64,000 nucleotides of DNA from Cymbomonas tetramitiformis (GCA_001247695.2 LGRX02014832.1:27745-91744), one strand, 5' to 3'; counted from the first letter of the stretch, positions 22,787 to 35,103 are shown. The notes: generated by a model not told the origin, from the letters alone. Translations and numbers: made by a program.

Positions 22787-24130
22787 TCAGGATTCTCTGA
22801 GGCCTGCCGTCGTAGGTTCTTTATGGCCGGCTGTCAGGCGCTTTCCCCGGCACCATCGAATGCGCACGAGTGGCGTCACTGTTTTGAAATCGAGTTGGTC
22901 GATCTGGTGAGAAAATGTATGCTTGTATGCAGCTTGTTTGGCCGAGAGCCGTCGATTGTGGACTGCCCATTCGGCTGCTCGCGGGATCGGGCAGAATACG
23001 ACGGCGCTGGGCTGGTCGCTGGACTTTGGCTAGCTTTGGCAAGACTTCTGCCCTGGACACACTCGCTGCACCAGGGGGTGCTTCTCAGCGATGCCGAAGC
23101 CCTAATGCTATCCAGGCTCCAGGAGGGGCCCGCACCAAGGGGCTGTTGAGGTCTATCGTGTCATCTCTGTGGCTCACGGTGTAGGCGTCGTTTTGGAAAT
23201 CCGTCACTGGGAAGAGTAACGATAGGAAGGGGCTCACACGAGTATCCTCCCATGAGGGCAGGTACGTGTATGACGTGTCTGCGCTCCCGCGCTCAGTCTG
23301 CGCGCCGCACGCCCGACCTACCTCCAGATCCTCCGCCTCCCTCTGCCTCTCGAGCTTTTGCTCCATACGATGGGGGTAGTGCGCATCTGCGTGCGCAGAC
23401 GCACCCCCCTCACAGAGCCCCTCATCAACAGGCGAGGGCTGCTTATGCTGCGCGCGGGGCGCTTGCAGGCTGCAAAGACCGCCCTTCGGATTCTGATATC
23501 AGACCTGGAGATTGCACGAGTTTGACCCCCATTGACTGCGGGTGTAGCTTAGGGCAAGGAGTGCGTTTCAACAGCGAGGGCGGCGGACCTAGCTCATTTG
23601 GGTCCATCTCCGGAACTGAACAGAACACGTTTTGGAAATGCTTCCCGACTATGGCACTGTTCAGCTGTGCGATGTTCTTGTTCTCGATACAGGCCCGAGG
23701 CTGCGCCGCCGCCGCCGCCGCCCTGCCCCTCCGGAACCACTTTGCTGCTCTCAGCCATGCTACTCACCGCAGATGGAGAGACAATGCCGAGGGAGCAGCG
23801 AGGTGCGCTCCAGCCCGCAACCGCTTTCGGCTTTCATATCCAAAGCCCGCACCGCATGCCAGCCGCTTCGCTGCAACTTCTCCCATTGACTGGGCCCATG
23901 CCATCTACGTGCTCTCGGGATGCGGTGGGGAAGGCGGGAGAGAGCCGCCGACGTCGGTGCGCGGGACTTACAACTTGGCGGTCCGCGGGCTTTGACTGCT
24001 CGCGGGGGCCCGCGCTGAGTCGCGGGACTGAGCTCTCCCACCGTCCGACGCTGCGCCCCGCAACATCGAATCGCTCCACTATCTTGTCAAGCATTGCAAC
24101 TTGAGAGACAAGCCGGATTCCTTGCGGGGT
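22787..24130 (-). CDS. 3' exons of a multi-exon gene, unknown protein
   Basis: Several minus-strand exons can be recognised by composition and splice signals. About 24120-24010 follows TATGCTGCAG (TPQGIRLVSQVAMLDKIVER). About 23906-23770 starts after GAGCACGTAG and ends at CTGCG|GTGAGT. About 23680-23440 encodes ENKNIAQLNSAIVGKHFQNV and onward. About 23366-23115 contains HRDDTIDLNSP and ends at CCCCTTG|GTGCGG. The terminal exon, about 23022-22787, follows AGCCAAAG and encodes EWAVHNRRLSAKQAAYKHTF through LRES and TGA. Exact junctions between the inner exons are not all settled. I recognise no domain. The 5' end is missing and probably lies beyond the 52-bp minisatellite at 24357-25800. Confidence 0.45.
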
Positions 24131-24356
24131 CTGCAGCATATTTCGAGCACCTGGCCACGGAACCTCGGGCGGGGCTGATAGAGTTGCCTGGAGGAGCGCT
24201 CAGCCTATCGGGCAGTGAGGAGCTCCCAAAGGGCGGAAGCTCGCTGTAGAATTCACAGGCGCGCTAGAAGGATTGGTGGTTGGCCCGGCGGAGAGTGCCC
24301 ACGATCCTTCATGCTGCTAGTTACAACCAGCGGAGCCAGCAAGTGGACGGACATCT

Positions 24357-25800
24357 ATTGATGAGCAGGGCAGCGTGCATTGGCTTGCCCAGTCGCCTCA
24401 TGCCACCTACTGGTGAGCAGGGCAGCGTGCATTAGCTTGCCCAGTCGCCTCATGCCACCTACTGGTGAGCAGGGCAGTGATGCATTAGCTTGCCCGGTCG
24501 CCTCATGCCACCTACTGGTGAGCAGGGCAGCGTCTGCTGGCTTGCCCAGTCGCCTCATGCCACCTGCGCGGGCAGGCAGGGCAGCGTGCATTGGCTGCCC
24601 TATCGCCTCATGCCATCTGCTGGTGAGCAGGGCAGCGTGCATTGGCTTGCCCAGTGAAGCCTCACTGCCACCTTCTGGTGAGCAGGCGATGCATTGGCTT
24701 GCCCAGTCGCCTCATGCCTGCGGTGAGCAGGGCAGCGTGCATTGGCTTGCTTGGTCGCCTCATGCCACTGCCTACTGGTGAGCAGGGCAGCGTGCATTGG
24801 CTTGCCCTATCGCCTCATGCCATCTGCTGGTGAGCAGGGCAGCGTGCATTGGCTTGCCCAGTCGCCTCTCATGCCACCTACTGATGAGCAGGGCAGCGTG
24901 CATTGGCTTGCCCAGTCGCCTCATGCCACCTACTGGTGAGCAGGGCAGCGTCATTGGCTTGCCCGGTCGCCTCATGCCACCCTACTGGTGAGCAGGGCAG
25001 CGTGCATTGAAACGCAGTCGCCTCATGCCACCTACTGGTGAGCAGGGCAGCGTGCATTGGCTTGCCCAGTCGCCTCATGCCACCTACTGGTGAGCAGGGC
25101 CGCGTGCATTGGCTTGCCCAGTCGCCTCATGCCGCCTACTGGTGAGCAGGACGCAGCGTGCATTGGCCCCGCCCGGTCGCCTCATGCCACCTACTGATGA
25201 GCGGGCAGCGTGCATTGGCTTGCCCGGTCGCTCATGCCACCTACTGATGAGCAGGGCAGCGTGCATTGGCTTGCCCAGTCGCCTCATGCCACCTACAGGT
25301 GAGCAGGGCAGCGTGCATTGGCTTGCCCGGTCGCCTCATGCCACCTACTGATGAGCAGGGCAGCGTGCATTGGCTTGCCCAGTCGCCTCATGCCACCTAC
25401 TGGTGAGCACGGCAGCGTGCATTGGCTTGCCCAGTCGCCTCATGCCACCTACTGGTGAGCAGGGCAGCGTGCATTGGCTTGCCCGGTCGCTCATACCACC
25501 TACTGATGGGCAGGGCAGCGTGCATTGGCTTGCCCAGTCGCTCCCATACCACCTACTGATGAGCAGGGCAGCGTGCATTGGCTTGCCCGGTCGCCTCATG
25601 CCACCTACTGATGAGCAGGGCAGCGTGCATTAGCTTGCCGGTGGCCTCACAGGTGAGCAGGGCAGCGTGCATTGGCTTGCCCGGTCGCCTCATGCCACCT
25701 ACTGATGAGCAGGGCAGCGTGCATCGGCTTGCCCGGTCGCCTCATGCCACCTACTGGTGAGCAGGGCAGCGTGCGTTGGCTTGCCCGGTCGCCTCGTGCA
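24357..25800. repeat. 52-bp minisatellite, about 28 copies
   Basis: The unit contains GAGCAGGGCAGCGTGCATTG followed by GCTTGCCCAGTCGCCTCATG and CCACCTACTGGT. Variants alternate CCCAGTC with CCCGGTC, and GGTGAGC with GATGAGC. Small indels are common. Open frames here are artefacts. It probably lies in an intron or next to the minus-strand gene on its left. Confidence 0.95.
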
Positions 25801-26387
25801 TCCGAGGCATCGAAAGACACTCGACAGCCCTGAACGAGCCCATAGCTTCGCTCGAGCGCTCGCAGTTCTGAGTGCCGCTGGTCCCCGGAGACGAGGGGCG
25901 CCGCAACCTCGCACCTGTGTCCGGTTTGGCCTGGGAGTTGGCAGAGTAGTATTCGGCAATCTCTGGCTGGGCAAGCTGCATGCAACCAGCCCGGAAGACA
26001 GTCCCGAAGGCCCAGGTCATCAACAGCCATGACCCTTTGGCATGAAACAGGTTATCTCTCTACATATCGTTCGACCCGTAGAAGGATCCAGGATTGAGGT
26101 CTTCGCTCCCCGGCGTTCCGTCCGTACAACACCTCATAGAACCCCACAGAAACCCTACACTCCGCCCCCCAGTTCCGGTGTGGGAAAGGTCGCTCCTGGT
26201 TCTGCACAGGGTCGAGGTGTTGCGCCAAATCTCCCAGTCGGCACCAGCCAGAGAGGCATCCAACCCCTGCCAGCGGCCTCGCCTCTGTTGGCGGTTTCAT
26301 GTATCCAGTTGGCATGGAAAACTCGTCACCGAGGACACTTAGAGCACGCATGCAGGTCATTGGGGTTACTTAAGTTAGTTATGGGGT
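25801..26387. other. No supported gene
   Basis: Both strands have open frames, as expected for GC-rich DNA, without domain or splice support. Confidence 0.45.
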
Positions 26388-26738
26388 CCCTTAGAGGAGG
26401 CCCGGCGGTCAGCGGGGTCCCTTAGAGGAGGCCCGGCGGTCAGCGGGGTCCCTTAGAGGAGGCCCGGCGGTCAGCGGGGTCCCTTAGAGGAGGCCCGGGG
26501 CGGTCATGGATCCTCAGAGGAGGCCCTGGCATGTCAGCGGGGTCAATTAGAGGAAACCCGGGGCGGCTGGGGCTGGGTCCCCTTAGCGGAGGCCCGGCGG
26601 TCAGCGAACCCTTAGAGGAGGCCCGCGGTCACGGGGTCAATTAGAGGAGGCCCGGCGGTCAGCGGGTTCAATAGAGGAAGCCCGGCGGTCAGCGGGGTCC
26701 CTTAGAGGAGGCCCGGCGGTCAGCGGGGTCACTTAGTG
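26388..26738. repeat. 31-bp minisatellite, about 11 copies
   Basis: The unit is GGGGTCCCTTAGAGGAGGCC followed by CGGCGGTCAGC. Central copies carry substitutions and indels, and the outer copies are nearly identical. Confidence 0.93.
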
Positions 26739-27155
26739 CACGCTCGCCGACTTTCGTTTGCAATACAATGGCAGCGACCAGTCGAGTCTACATAGCCATA
26801 ACGGTGCCGCACCCGGGCGCATGCCACCCATGACGAGAGAGCTCGCGGCACGCGTGCGTGGCACAAATAATTCCAAGGGCGGTGGGTCGCACCTGAGACA
26901 CCCATGGCGACAGCGCTGCGGGAGACACATCAACATCTCGGTTGCCGAACATTTGTGACACTGATGGCACATGACCCAACCTACCCGCCTCAGCCGAACA
27001 TGCCCCTTTCTTTCATGCCAACATTTTGTCGTGATCGCACGCTGAGCACTGCTCCACGAGGCGTGGGGGCCGAAGCGCATGTCTCCTATTCGCTGCCGCC
27101 AGTAAGCTAAGCCATGCACAGAAGCTGTGATATTCAAAGAGGCACGGTGAGGCAC

Positions 27156-27400
27156 CTTCTTGGGGCTCGGGTGACCCCTTGAAGCTGATGCTGAGTTCGT
27201 TGTCAATTTTGCATGTCGCCGTGCGCTGCATCGACGTGCTGGGGTCGAACTTGCCGGGCGGGCTCGGGCCCGCGACGGAGAGCTTCCTATGGGCTTGGTC
27301 CGTGTGCTCGGATGCCACCTCTGAGCGCAGCACCTTCAGCCGCTCGGTCTCCCTTAACAGAATCTCCGAGTCCGCCGCCCTCCACTTGGGCATCACTTCC
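27156..27400 (-). CDS. Candidate internal exon, unknown protein
   Basis: It starts after GGATTGGCAG and ends at CAAGAAG|GTGCCT, 81 codons open, with a natural composition (ADSEILLRETERLKVLRSEV, then PGKFDPSTSMQRT). A Cys-rich minus-strand segment at about 26985-26880 (CHQCHKC then further Cx2C pairs) could be a downstream zinc-binding exon. It may be the 5' part of the gene at 22.8-24.1 kb, but nothing links them directly. Confidence 0.35.
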
Positions 27401-28100
27401 CTGCCAATCCAAGTGCCCTTCACATTTATACAACCCCTTGCACTCCTGCACGGGCGCCGCAGATGTCATCGGGTCATCGATCGATGGTGGTCTGCGCCAG
27501 GCGCATCACTGATCCCCCCCATGGGTTGTGTGCAGCATCATGGGCAGTATCATTGCTCAAAGTGGAGGCACTCACGTCAGCGCGCCGGCGGTATGTGGGA
27601 GGCGCGGCCTCGGGCATCAGCCTCCAAGCACATGCATACAACTGGCGCGGTGTCATGCGGGGGACATCGCAATCTGCACGGCGATCCCGGCGTGCACGGC
27701 GTGCGCCTCGTGCTCGTGGGCGGCAATGCCATCTGTCGGGCCGCGGCTTTAGGGGCCTGGGCAGGACACTTAGGGGCCTGGGGAGGACGATTGGGGACCT
27801 GGGCACGACGGCTTTAACTTTAACTTCGCGACCAAACCGCCTGGCTTTCACCCTCAGAGTCGCTGCGTCCTGTGCGTACCCCGCGCGCCCTTCATTCAGT
27901 CACCCCTCCACGCACCCATCGCTGCAGCGGCTTTTGACTGAAGAGCAGCCAGGACTTGCGCCGCCGAAGGTGATACGACTGGCGGCCAGCCCTGGCATGG
28001 CAGCTCAACTCTCACTTGCCTCAGACTCGCGCACGTAACAGGCGGGCATGTCATGACACCCCATAACATCGATGCCAGTTGCATCTTTGCTTCACAATGC

Positions 28101-29171
28101 TCAACAGCCAAGAACTCGTTTGCGCTGATATGCCGACCGCCGCCCTGTTGTGGCGCCCGCCACGTGGACGGGCACCGTCGCTTCCGGATTGGTCGCCAGA
28201 GGTCCGATGGACTGAAGTGGAAACATCTTCCGCGCTCGCACAGGGTGCGATAAAGGGTGGGGTGCAGTTGGCTTGGATAAATGGTGTGAGCTCACCCAGC
28301 CAGATTTCACGGCATTCTCCGGAGGCCTCTGGACCCGCCGGTCGGTGATATCGCCCTGCAGGCAAGAAAGGGGGGGGGCAGGGCAGCTCGCGTTTGTGAG
28401 CCTCCCGGGAGTTGTCGCCCAGCCCTCAACCCAGGCAGGGGGCATAGCGCACTCTGTGACGATGGCACACTTCACGCCAGCCTCCGCCAGCCACCCTTTA
28501 GGATAGGGGCAAAGGAACAGTTGAAAGCCATCTCGGCCAGCCAAGGCATTCCCCGACAGCTGGTGAGGTTTTTTCCAGGCATTCCGTGTGGACCAATGAG
28601 AGCCCGGCTTCCTGTCACACTTTATCAGATGGTGATAATAGGCTCTGGGTATTGACGGGTGACTGCAGGTTCGATCCCCAGAGCCCCAGGGTCCATCCCA
28701 AGTCCGCTGCTCCACCCTCCGCGGGAGGAAAAGCGCCTCAGGGAGAACAACTGATACCATCCACCTTGGAGCTTTTGCCCTGGCTCTCTCAGGGCCCACC
28801 CCGGAGCAAGGCGAAAAGTGGACCTTGGTGCGATGGTGATCGTGCAGCAGCTGTCGATGCTTGGAATCCGCCACCGTAGCAAAAGGCGCGGTCTCTGGGC
28901 GATGGTGTGCAGCAACTTCTTCCAGGACCGAAGCTTCCTCTGCTGCCGCAAGCTTCGTCAGCCATACCCTGAAGGCGGGCGCCCCCCACCCTTCCTGCGT
29001 GTCATAATGAGCTGGTGAGCCGCTGCTAGCTCGTCGCAAGACGCAATGCGCCGCCCCACGATGCCGTATGCCGGATGCTTCCCGGAGACGCCTGGCATGG
29101 ACACTAGCAGAGGGGGTCTGCAGGACGCGCCCCCACATCCCACCAACACGCACGATGTGCAGGCAGCACAA
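28101..29171 (-). CDS. Long open frame, doubtful gene
   Basis: There are 356 codons without a stop in GC-rich DNA where other frames are also open. A central part (GFQLFLCPYPKGWLAEAGVK) looks more protein-like than the ends. No family is recognised and no splice model was built. It may contain one or more real exons. Confidence 0.2.
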   Translation of the reverse strand: MCCLHIVRVGGMWGRVLQTPSASVHARRLREASGIRHRGAAHCVLRRASSGSPAHYDTQEGWGAPAFRVWLTKLAAAEEASVLEEVAAHHRPETAPFATVADSKHRQLLHDHHRTKVHFSPCSGVGPERARAKAPRWMVSVVLPEALFLPRRVEQRTWDGPWGSGDRTCSHPSIPRAYYHHLIKCDRKPGSHWSTRNAWKKPHQLSGNALAGRDGFQLFLCPYPKGWLAEAGVKCAIVTECAMPPAWVEGWATTPGRLTNASCPAPPLSCLQGDITDRRVQRPPENAVKSGWVSSHHLSKPTAPHPLSHPVRARKMFPLQSIGPLATNPEATVPVHVAGATTGRRSAYQRKRVLGC

Positions 29172-29187
29172 CCCTAGGCTGGAATCC

Positions 29188-30728
29188 TCAGGGCCTTAGG
29201 TGAGGGGGGGCGCACTGGGTGGTATGCTTGGTTAGCAGGGGGGCCACCCCGCTGTGGGTGCCTTTTGCCTGCATCTGGAACTGCCTCCCTTGGTACTGCG
29301 CGAGGTCCCCTGCCTGGCCAAACTTCGGCACTGACAGGCGCGTGCACTCCTGCCCTAGCTTCTCCAAGAGGCTGTCCAGGAATGCAACATAGGCTGAGGG
29401 GTTTGCCTGTCACTCGTTCCAAACCCTCGACCCCCTTGAGAGCCACCCAGCATTACGCACAGCGATGCCATGAGCCCGGCAGAAGGCCAGGTGAAAGCAG
29501 ACAGGAGCCGAGCAAGGCAGCGCACCACGGCCGAGGTCAAGCAGCTCAGGTGCAGGTCCGCCAGTTCCAGGAGCCCTCCACTGAAATGCGCGAAGTCCAG
29601 CCCGCACTCAGCGCTCTGGCCATACATCTCATGATTCCACTCCGCAATGGCGTCCGCCGCCGCCTGCTTGCGCCTGTACTTGTCAGGGAACAGTATCTGC
29701 GTTCGGGGGACCCAAACCCCGACCTCCGCTCATGTCCGCCGCCGAGCACGCTGAACACGCATGTGCGATGCATGCGCCCCACCGCGTGACGAGCCCCGGC
29801 TCATTTCTGGATGTGTGCACCCCGTTGCAAGGCGCACACCTGGAGCAGGAGCGCGCAGAGTGTGATGTAGTTGCGCTTGCTCACGAGTGACGCCCGCGGG
29901 TCAACAATCCTCACCCACCACCGCAGCAGCGCATCCTTCACGTCCGGATCCTCCCGAAGATGCTCCCGGCTCTCCGCTGCAGATTCCTGGAACATGGGAA
30001 ACCTCTCCTGCCGTGCACAGCCACCCCTTCCCGTGCGCCGCCTGGAATCAGCCCCTGATACCAAGGCCGTTGGCCCCGCAGGGTAACTGCCCTTTCGGAC
30101 CAAGGGGACGCGCCAAGAATGAGTAAACTCGTGCCAACTACCGCCGCATCATGAACGTTTCATCAATGCACCAAGAGCTCACGCCATAGCGACCCTGCCC
30201 ACACGCCGCCTGTAGTCCCTGGAATCGGTGGTCCAGCGTTGCACCCGGCGCTCTGGAGCACATTCAATACAGGTCCAATTGTCCTGCTGCGCTCTCCGCA
30301 TCGTCATCTCCCACATTTCGCCCCTGCGTACGCAAAGGCACTCGCTCGACGAGCTACTTTCAGTGCGCGGCATACGCACCAGGTTCTGCAACTCCCGCGG
30401 GAGCTCCTCGTTCTCCTCAGCCCAGGCCTGACGCAGCACACGCCCTTCCCCGTTCACCAAGCCCGTAGGAACGATGTCCGAACTCAGCCTGCGAGCCATT
30501 ACTTCCTGGTGAATCATTCCCCCAAACGACGCAGCAGCGTACAATCGAAAGGTGAAGTCACATACATGAAGTATGTCATAACACCAGGAATGTCAGTCAG
30601 AAATAGCCCACCCATCACCCAGAGGCGGAATCAGCCTGCACGGACAAGGTCAGGCCATGACGCGATAACAAGCGCAAACATCGAGCAGCAGCCAAGAACC
30701 GACTTGGCGCCGGATACATAGCCGACAT
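29188..30728 (-). CDS. Five-exon gene, 316 aa, EF-hand-like family (tentative)
   Basis: Exons on the minus strand are 30728-30619, 30488-30203, 30007-29840, 29696-29529 and 29406-29188. All introns are GT-AG and phases agree, for a total of 951 nt. The N-terminus (residues 1-28) is Arg- and Ala-rich and could be a transit peptide. Residues about 160-290 follow a pattern I associate with an algal/ciliate EF-hand-like family: LLRWWVRIVD, then SKRNYITL, then LLELADL, then AYVAFLDSLLEKL. The putative EF loop (DPRASLVSKRNY) lacks the normal acidic calcium ligands. The donor of exon 2 could instead be 9 nt further on. The gene structure is fairly secure from exon 3 onward, but the family call is weak. 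Confidence 0.6.
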
Positions 30729-31131
30729 CGCGGCACATTGCACGCAGACCTGGTGCCAGGCGCTCTCGTGTGTGGTGCGCCCCGGCTCCAGAGTATTGGA
30801 ACAGCCAGGGTCCGCGTGGACACAAGTGGCTGGCACTGCCGGACAAGCAGCACGAGGCACACCAAAGGAAACAAGGCGGAGCGCCACCCGGAATAAGGGA
30901 TTCGCAGGACCGAATGAGCCTGGGCCGCGACTTGACCGTGCGCGCATCGCTTAAGCAGCCAAGACCCCTTCGATCCGGACGCATGCAATCTCCCCCGCCC
31001 AGGTTACACGGGGGGAAAGCTGTTGCACACATAGAATGAATCTACAGAAATCCTGACCACCGTAGTGTTGAGGATGTTTAGATGTTCATGCGCACAAAAA
31101 CAGAGTGAATAGAACTTGCACGCAGCAGTCG

Positions 31132-31620
31132 CTAATGACGAACGTCGTTGGGGAAAGGAACGCTGTCACCGTGCGTGCGCACAGGCCTGCCTGTGTGGCG
31201 CGGTCTGCTCTGGGATGCCATGAACGAGTGAGTGATAGAGAGCCTCTCAGCATCTGCACCCCTTGTCTTGACGCGTCGCAATGACGCTGCCACCGAGGTC
31301 CATGACCACACGTTGCAAATGCAGCCCAATCCTCATCACCGCGGCGTCTTTACCTGGAGGGCCGTCCCGGCTGCCAGCACACCCGGCTCGCAGGATCCGG
31401 CAAGGTTTCGAAATGACGCACCGTGTTGAGTTGGCCACCTTGGATTAACTTCTCTACGGGCATGCGTGCATTCACCGCGCCTCGCACGAGCTCGCGCTTA
31501 CGGACCTCGTTCAGCGCCTGGCGCCGTCCGGCCCTGCCCGCACCACCACAGTATCCCTCAGGAGAATCCGTCTTCTCCCAGCAGGCGTCCCCTACACCTT
31601 ACCCCACGTGCGATGGCCAT
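31132..31620 (-). CDS. Three-exon gene, 110-aa unknown protein
   Basis: Exons are 31620-31603 (ATG plus five codons, donor GGG|GTAAGG), 31556-31354 (donor TCCAG|GTAAAG) and 31243-31132 (ends TAG). Phases agree and the total is 333 nt. A TATA box (TATAAAG on the minus strand, 31650-31644) lies about 25 bp upstream of the ATG. The protein is basic, with ALNEVRKRELVRGAVNARMP in the middle and TGRPVRTHGDSVPFP near the end. No family is recognised. The first intron is only 46 bp. Confidence 0.55.
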
Positions 31621-31821
31621 TTGAAGCCCTACCCTCCTCGGCACTTTATATAATGGCTTCGCCCCCACCTGACACAACATGCCATGCCTCGGTGCTCCCA
31701 ACTCGCAGAGCGTGCCAATCGACGTTTACTCCAATACATCGTACACAGAGTAATATAGCATGCTAGCCCGCCCCCCCCTCACTCCCCCCATGAGGGACAG
31801 GTCATGTGTCAATTGGGGGGG

Positions 31822-33635
31822 TTACTTTTGCATCGCAAGGAACGTAGTGAATCTGGAGCCCTTCACAACTTTCCGCAACTTCGACCACCCCTGGTTGAGC
31901 TCTTCTAGAGTGCGCTGGAATGCTTGACGGTCACCACGGTTCACGTTCATCAGCGCCCGCAGCACCGTGGGTTTCGAGTCCGATTCTCCTGAGTCTTGGG
32001 TTTTCAGAGAAAGCTTGGACAAATTGCTCAGGTCCGACAAGTTCTCCACACCTGAAGCCCCCATGAGCAGCACGTCAGCTCCTGGATGGTGCACACTCGA
32101 GCCCCGGCGAGTCGGCATGAGAAGGCCATCCACGTGCAACTTACATCACAGGGGCACTCAATATTGCACCAGGTCACCAACATCATGAACGCTCCCTTCT
32201 TATCAGACAAAGCAAGAATGGCCCCTTCTTATCAGACAAAGCGAGAATGGCCAGAGGGTTCACAAGGTCTTCATAGTTGTCGTAATATTGCAGCCGCGCA
32301 TCAAGTGTTCCATGCCACACTCACCAGGATGCAATCTTTGAAAAACGCCAGCGGGAGCCACGTTGGGCTGCTGAGGTCTCTTCGTTTCAAAGCCTCCACC
32401 TGCGACCAGAAGAACGCCGGGGGGAGATATCAACATATACATATGTGTACACACCGGTGTATGTTCATACACTGAATGGCATGAGATCAGCCGACAAAAG
32501 CCAGCCAACCATCATCCCAGTGGATGTCAGGCAAATCAGGAGCAGGGCGGGGCCGTGACAAGATACCACCAACTCATACGTATTCCCAACCCAGATGCAA
32601 AGCAGCATGGAAAGAGGATGTGACCGATCATCGCCCAACGATAGTTGGTCCCAGGGTGACGGAGTAAGCGGACCCTGCTGGCATGCCCCCAAGTGGCTCA
32701 CGGTCGATGGATGGGACCCGTTGGTCCATGGTTATGCCATGAATGCAGTTGCACCACACAGCATGGACACCCCATGTCAAAAAATGACAACATGCGGGCA
32801 CCTAAATGCTCCCCACAAAAATCAAGGGAAAACACAGAAGGTGGACTTCACCACCCTCTGCCTCTTCTTGCAGCAAAGGCAGACGAATCCACCGAGCTCT
32901 CCAAGAGGCAGTGCCCGCCAGAATGGCACCACAGGGACAACCGCCTCCCAAAACACACACAACATACACACAATGTTCGTATACATAAGCAACACTGTAT
33001 ATTTCTATAAAGTTGTATATTCAGTTGCTTTAGTTATCTGCGAAGGTAACGCAAGAAATGGAACTGTCAGTCTTTGCGTTGGGAAGACGTTTGTGAACAG
33101 TCCGGCAGTGCGGCATTCCAAGCGACATCCGATAAAACGCGTCTACGGATTCACGCGAGCCGCGCCATCTGGAGCGAATGCGCACATGACATCCAGGCCA
33201 CAACGCAGCGATACATAAGGAACACGATACACTTCGCTGCATGACATCCAGGCCCAAGTGTGGCGTGCTCGGAGACGACACGCGGGATGCACAGGGTATC
33301 ACATAATCCCCTTACCGAAGCAACCGTTGTTTGTCAACCGCTGGAAGAATTTGATGTGTCTGGAACGTTCAGACACCAGAACACCAACTTTGACACAGGA
33401 GTCTTGCACCCGCCTGAGCCGCACAGTTTCAGCGGAGCCGCTCGGGCAGCCAGGCAGCACACGAAGGGGAACTTACCGAAATGAGCCGGTCGCTCGCCGG
33501 CGCTATTGAAAGCCTTCGCCTCGGCCTGCTTCTGCTTCGCGCGGCGCACAAAGTCTTCTCGCATGGCACGCAACTGGTTCGAAGCAGCTGGTCTGGGAGA
33601 AGCGGGATTCGCCGAGGGGCGGTTCTGTCCATTGA
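31822..33635 (-). CDS. Multi-exon gene, unknown, incomplete model
   Basis: Recognisable minus-strand exons: 33635-33477 has a strong acceptor TTTCGTTGTTCACAG and donor TTTCG|GTAAGT and encodes RAMREDFVRRAKQKQAEAK. About 32560-32490 encodes DLPDIHWDDGWLAF. 32399-32325 is 25 codons, VEALKRRDLSSPTW and onward, with donor CTG|GTGAGT. About 32270-32150 encodes NPLAILALSDKKG. The terminal exon, about 32060-31822, encodes QAFQRTLEELNQGWSKLRKV and ends at TAA. A 29-bp tandem duplication (about 32203-32260) sits in the fourth of these and shifts the frame. Either the exon is broken, or the duplication is an allele or assembly error. No domain is recognised. Confidence 0.45.
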
Positions 33636-33639
33636 CTGT

Positions 33640-35060
33640 GAACAACGAAAGCAGCAACCGTAATTCTGCTTAGCGTCCGAGCGTGGGATATGTATAAACC
33701 GTCCCCAAGGCTAACGATGAGCGCGTGAGATGTTCCATGCACTGTGAGAGCTATAATTCGAGAACGAAAAAAATGCAAGTTAGTAATGTGTATGTGTGTG
33801 TGCGCGCGCGCGCTTGTCTGTATGTATGGAAGCTTGCATGCAGGTGTGTAATAGTTTTCAATCGAATTCTAAGTAACAGGCGCTTGCAACATACCCGAAG
33901 TCGGCGGTGCAGGCAGTGTCCGAGGCGCATTATTCGTGCTGTCTTCCAGTGTGAAGCTGGAATACAACTCTTCACCAGAAGACCAAGGGCCAGGCCTGTC
34001 CACATATAAAAGCAGCGTTAGTCGTTAATACAGGCACAGTACAACGCATGTCAGAGCCGAAAGGAATGTTGTTGGCAGAAATCTAGAGGTCTCCCGAGGA
34101 ACGTCTGAACAGCATGATGCTTCGCGGATAGTTTATCGTCTTCCGAGTGAAGTATGCCAACGGACGTCGTAAAGTCTATGCTCGGTGGCTGATGTATGAT
34201 TCGCGTTCAAAATGCTGCGACATGGGCTAGTGAGGCCTGAGGACTTCGAAGCCTTCATGCCAAGTAAGTGAAAATTCCATCTATAGCCATGCCAGCCAAG
34301 CTTGCCCATACAATGTCAGGGAGAGAACTCTTTGATGAAGGTTGAGTCCGCCGTGGGGCGTACCCTGAAACGTTCTGAGCTAAGGACATTTCGTGCAGCA
34401 GACCTGCCTCAAACTCAGGGGCCCTTCGGCGACAGGGTTTTCCCTCAGAAAGCGGTTGTGCCTACCTTCCCTCAGCAGCTGCAGTCTGCACGGACTCTAG
34501 AAATCACCAGATCTTTCTCTAATTTTCTTAGGGTCACTTATGGCACCGACGGCAGGCATTATATATGGCCTAGTAGCCTGCAAACGAGGTGTGAACCATT
34601 GCAGACTATTGATGCATGTTGTGTGAGCCACGTGTCCTGCTGCGCGTCGAGGAAGCTTGAGTAAGCAGCGAGTCAGTGTGACAAAATAGAGGTGCAATTT
34701 TTTTAGACCCCGTGGTTGCACAAAATCCGAGCGCGCATTACAAGGGCGTGTGACTGCAATCTGACCGTCCCTCTTTCTGAGTGACCGTCCCTCTTTCTGA
34801 GTGTATACAGCTCCTGGAGCGTTTTTAAAGGAACGGCAAATTCCCCAAGTATGGCTTCAGGGAAAGATACGAGTAACAAGCAAGTATCGCAGGTTCAGTG
34901 AGTTATAAGCATCAAGTTGCTACAGCATGAGCATGATATCAACCCCCCCACGATACCGTACACCCACGCCAGCGCAGGTACAATTACTTCTGTATGCTGA
35001 TGAAACTTTCCTGGAGTGAGTGAACACACAAGAAAGTTGAAAACAGCAAACACTTATAAA
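33640..35060. other. Intergenic, no supported gene
   Basis: A short TG/CG dinucleotide run lies at about 33785-33812 and a 20-bp duplication at about 34763-34802 (GACCGTCCCTCTTTCTGAGT). No gene is supported. Confidence 0.5.
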
Positions 35061-35068
35061 CTGTCATT

Positions 35069-35103
35069 AGGGAGGTTCCGATTTCAATTTCCGGATTACA
35101 ATT
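35069..35103. repeat. Inverted partner of 39495-39529
   Basis: AGGGAGGTTCCGATTTCAAT and the following bases match, as reverse complement, the sequence at 39495-39529 with few mismatches. It is probably the shared terminal repeat of a dispersed element family. Confidence 0.65.

Noticed and set aside
23610..23690. Plus-strand exon reading LEMLPDYGTVQLCDVLVLD
   Set aside because: The minus strand of the same bases reads as part of a longer coding-like segment in line with neighbouring minus-strand exons.
24357..25800. Cys/Pro-rich repeat protein or CRISPR-like array
   Set aside because: The 52-bp unit is not a multiple of three, and the repeats are contiguous without unique spacers, so neither applies.
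32595..33218. Plus-strand 207-codon frame
   Set aside because: Low-complexity composition, no domain, and minus-strand exons with good splice sites overlap or flank it.
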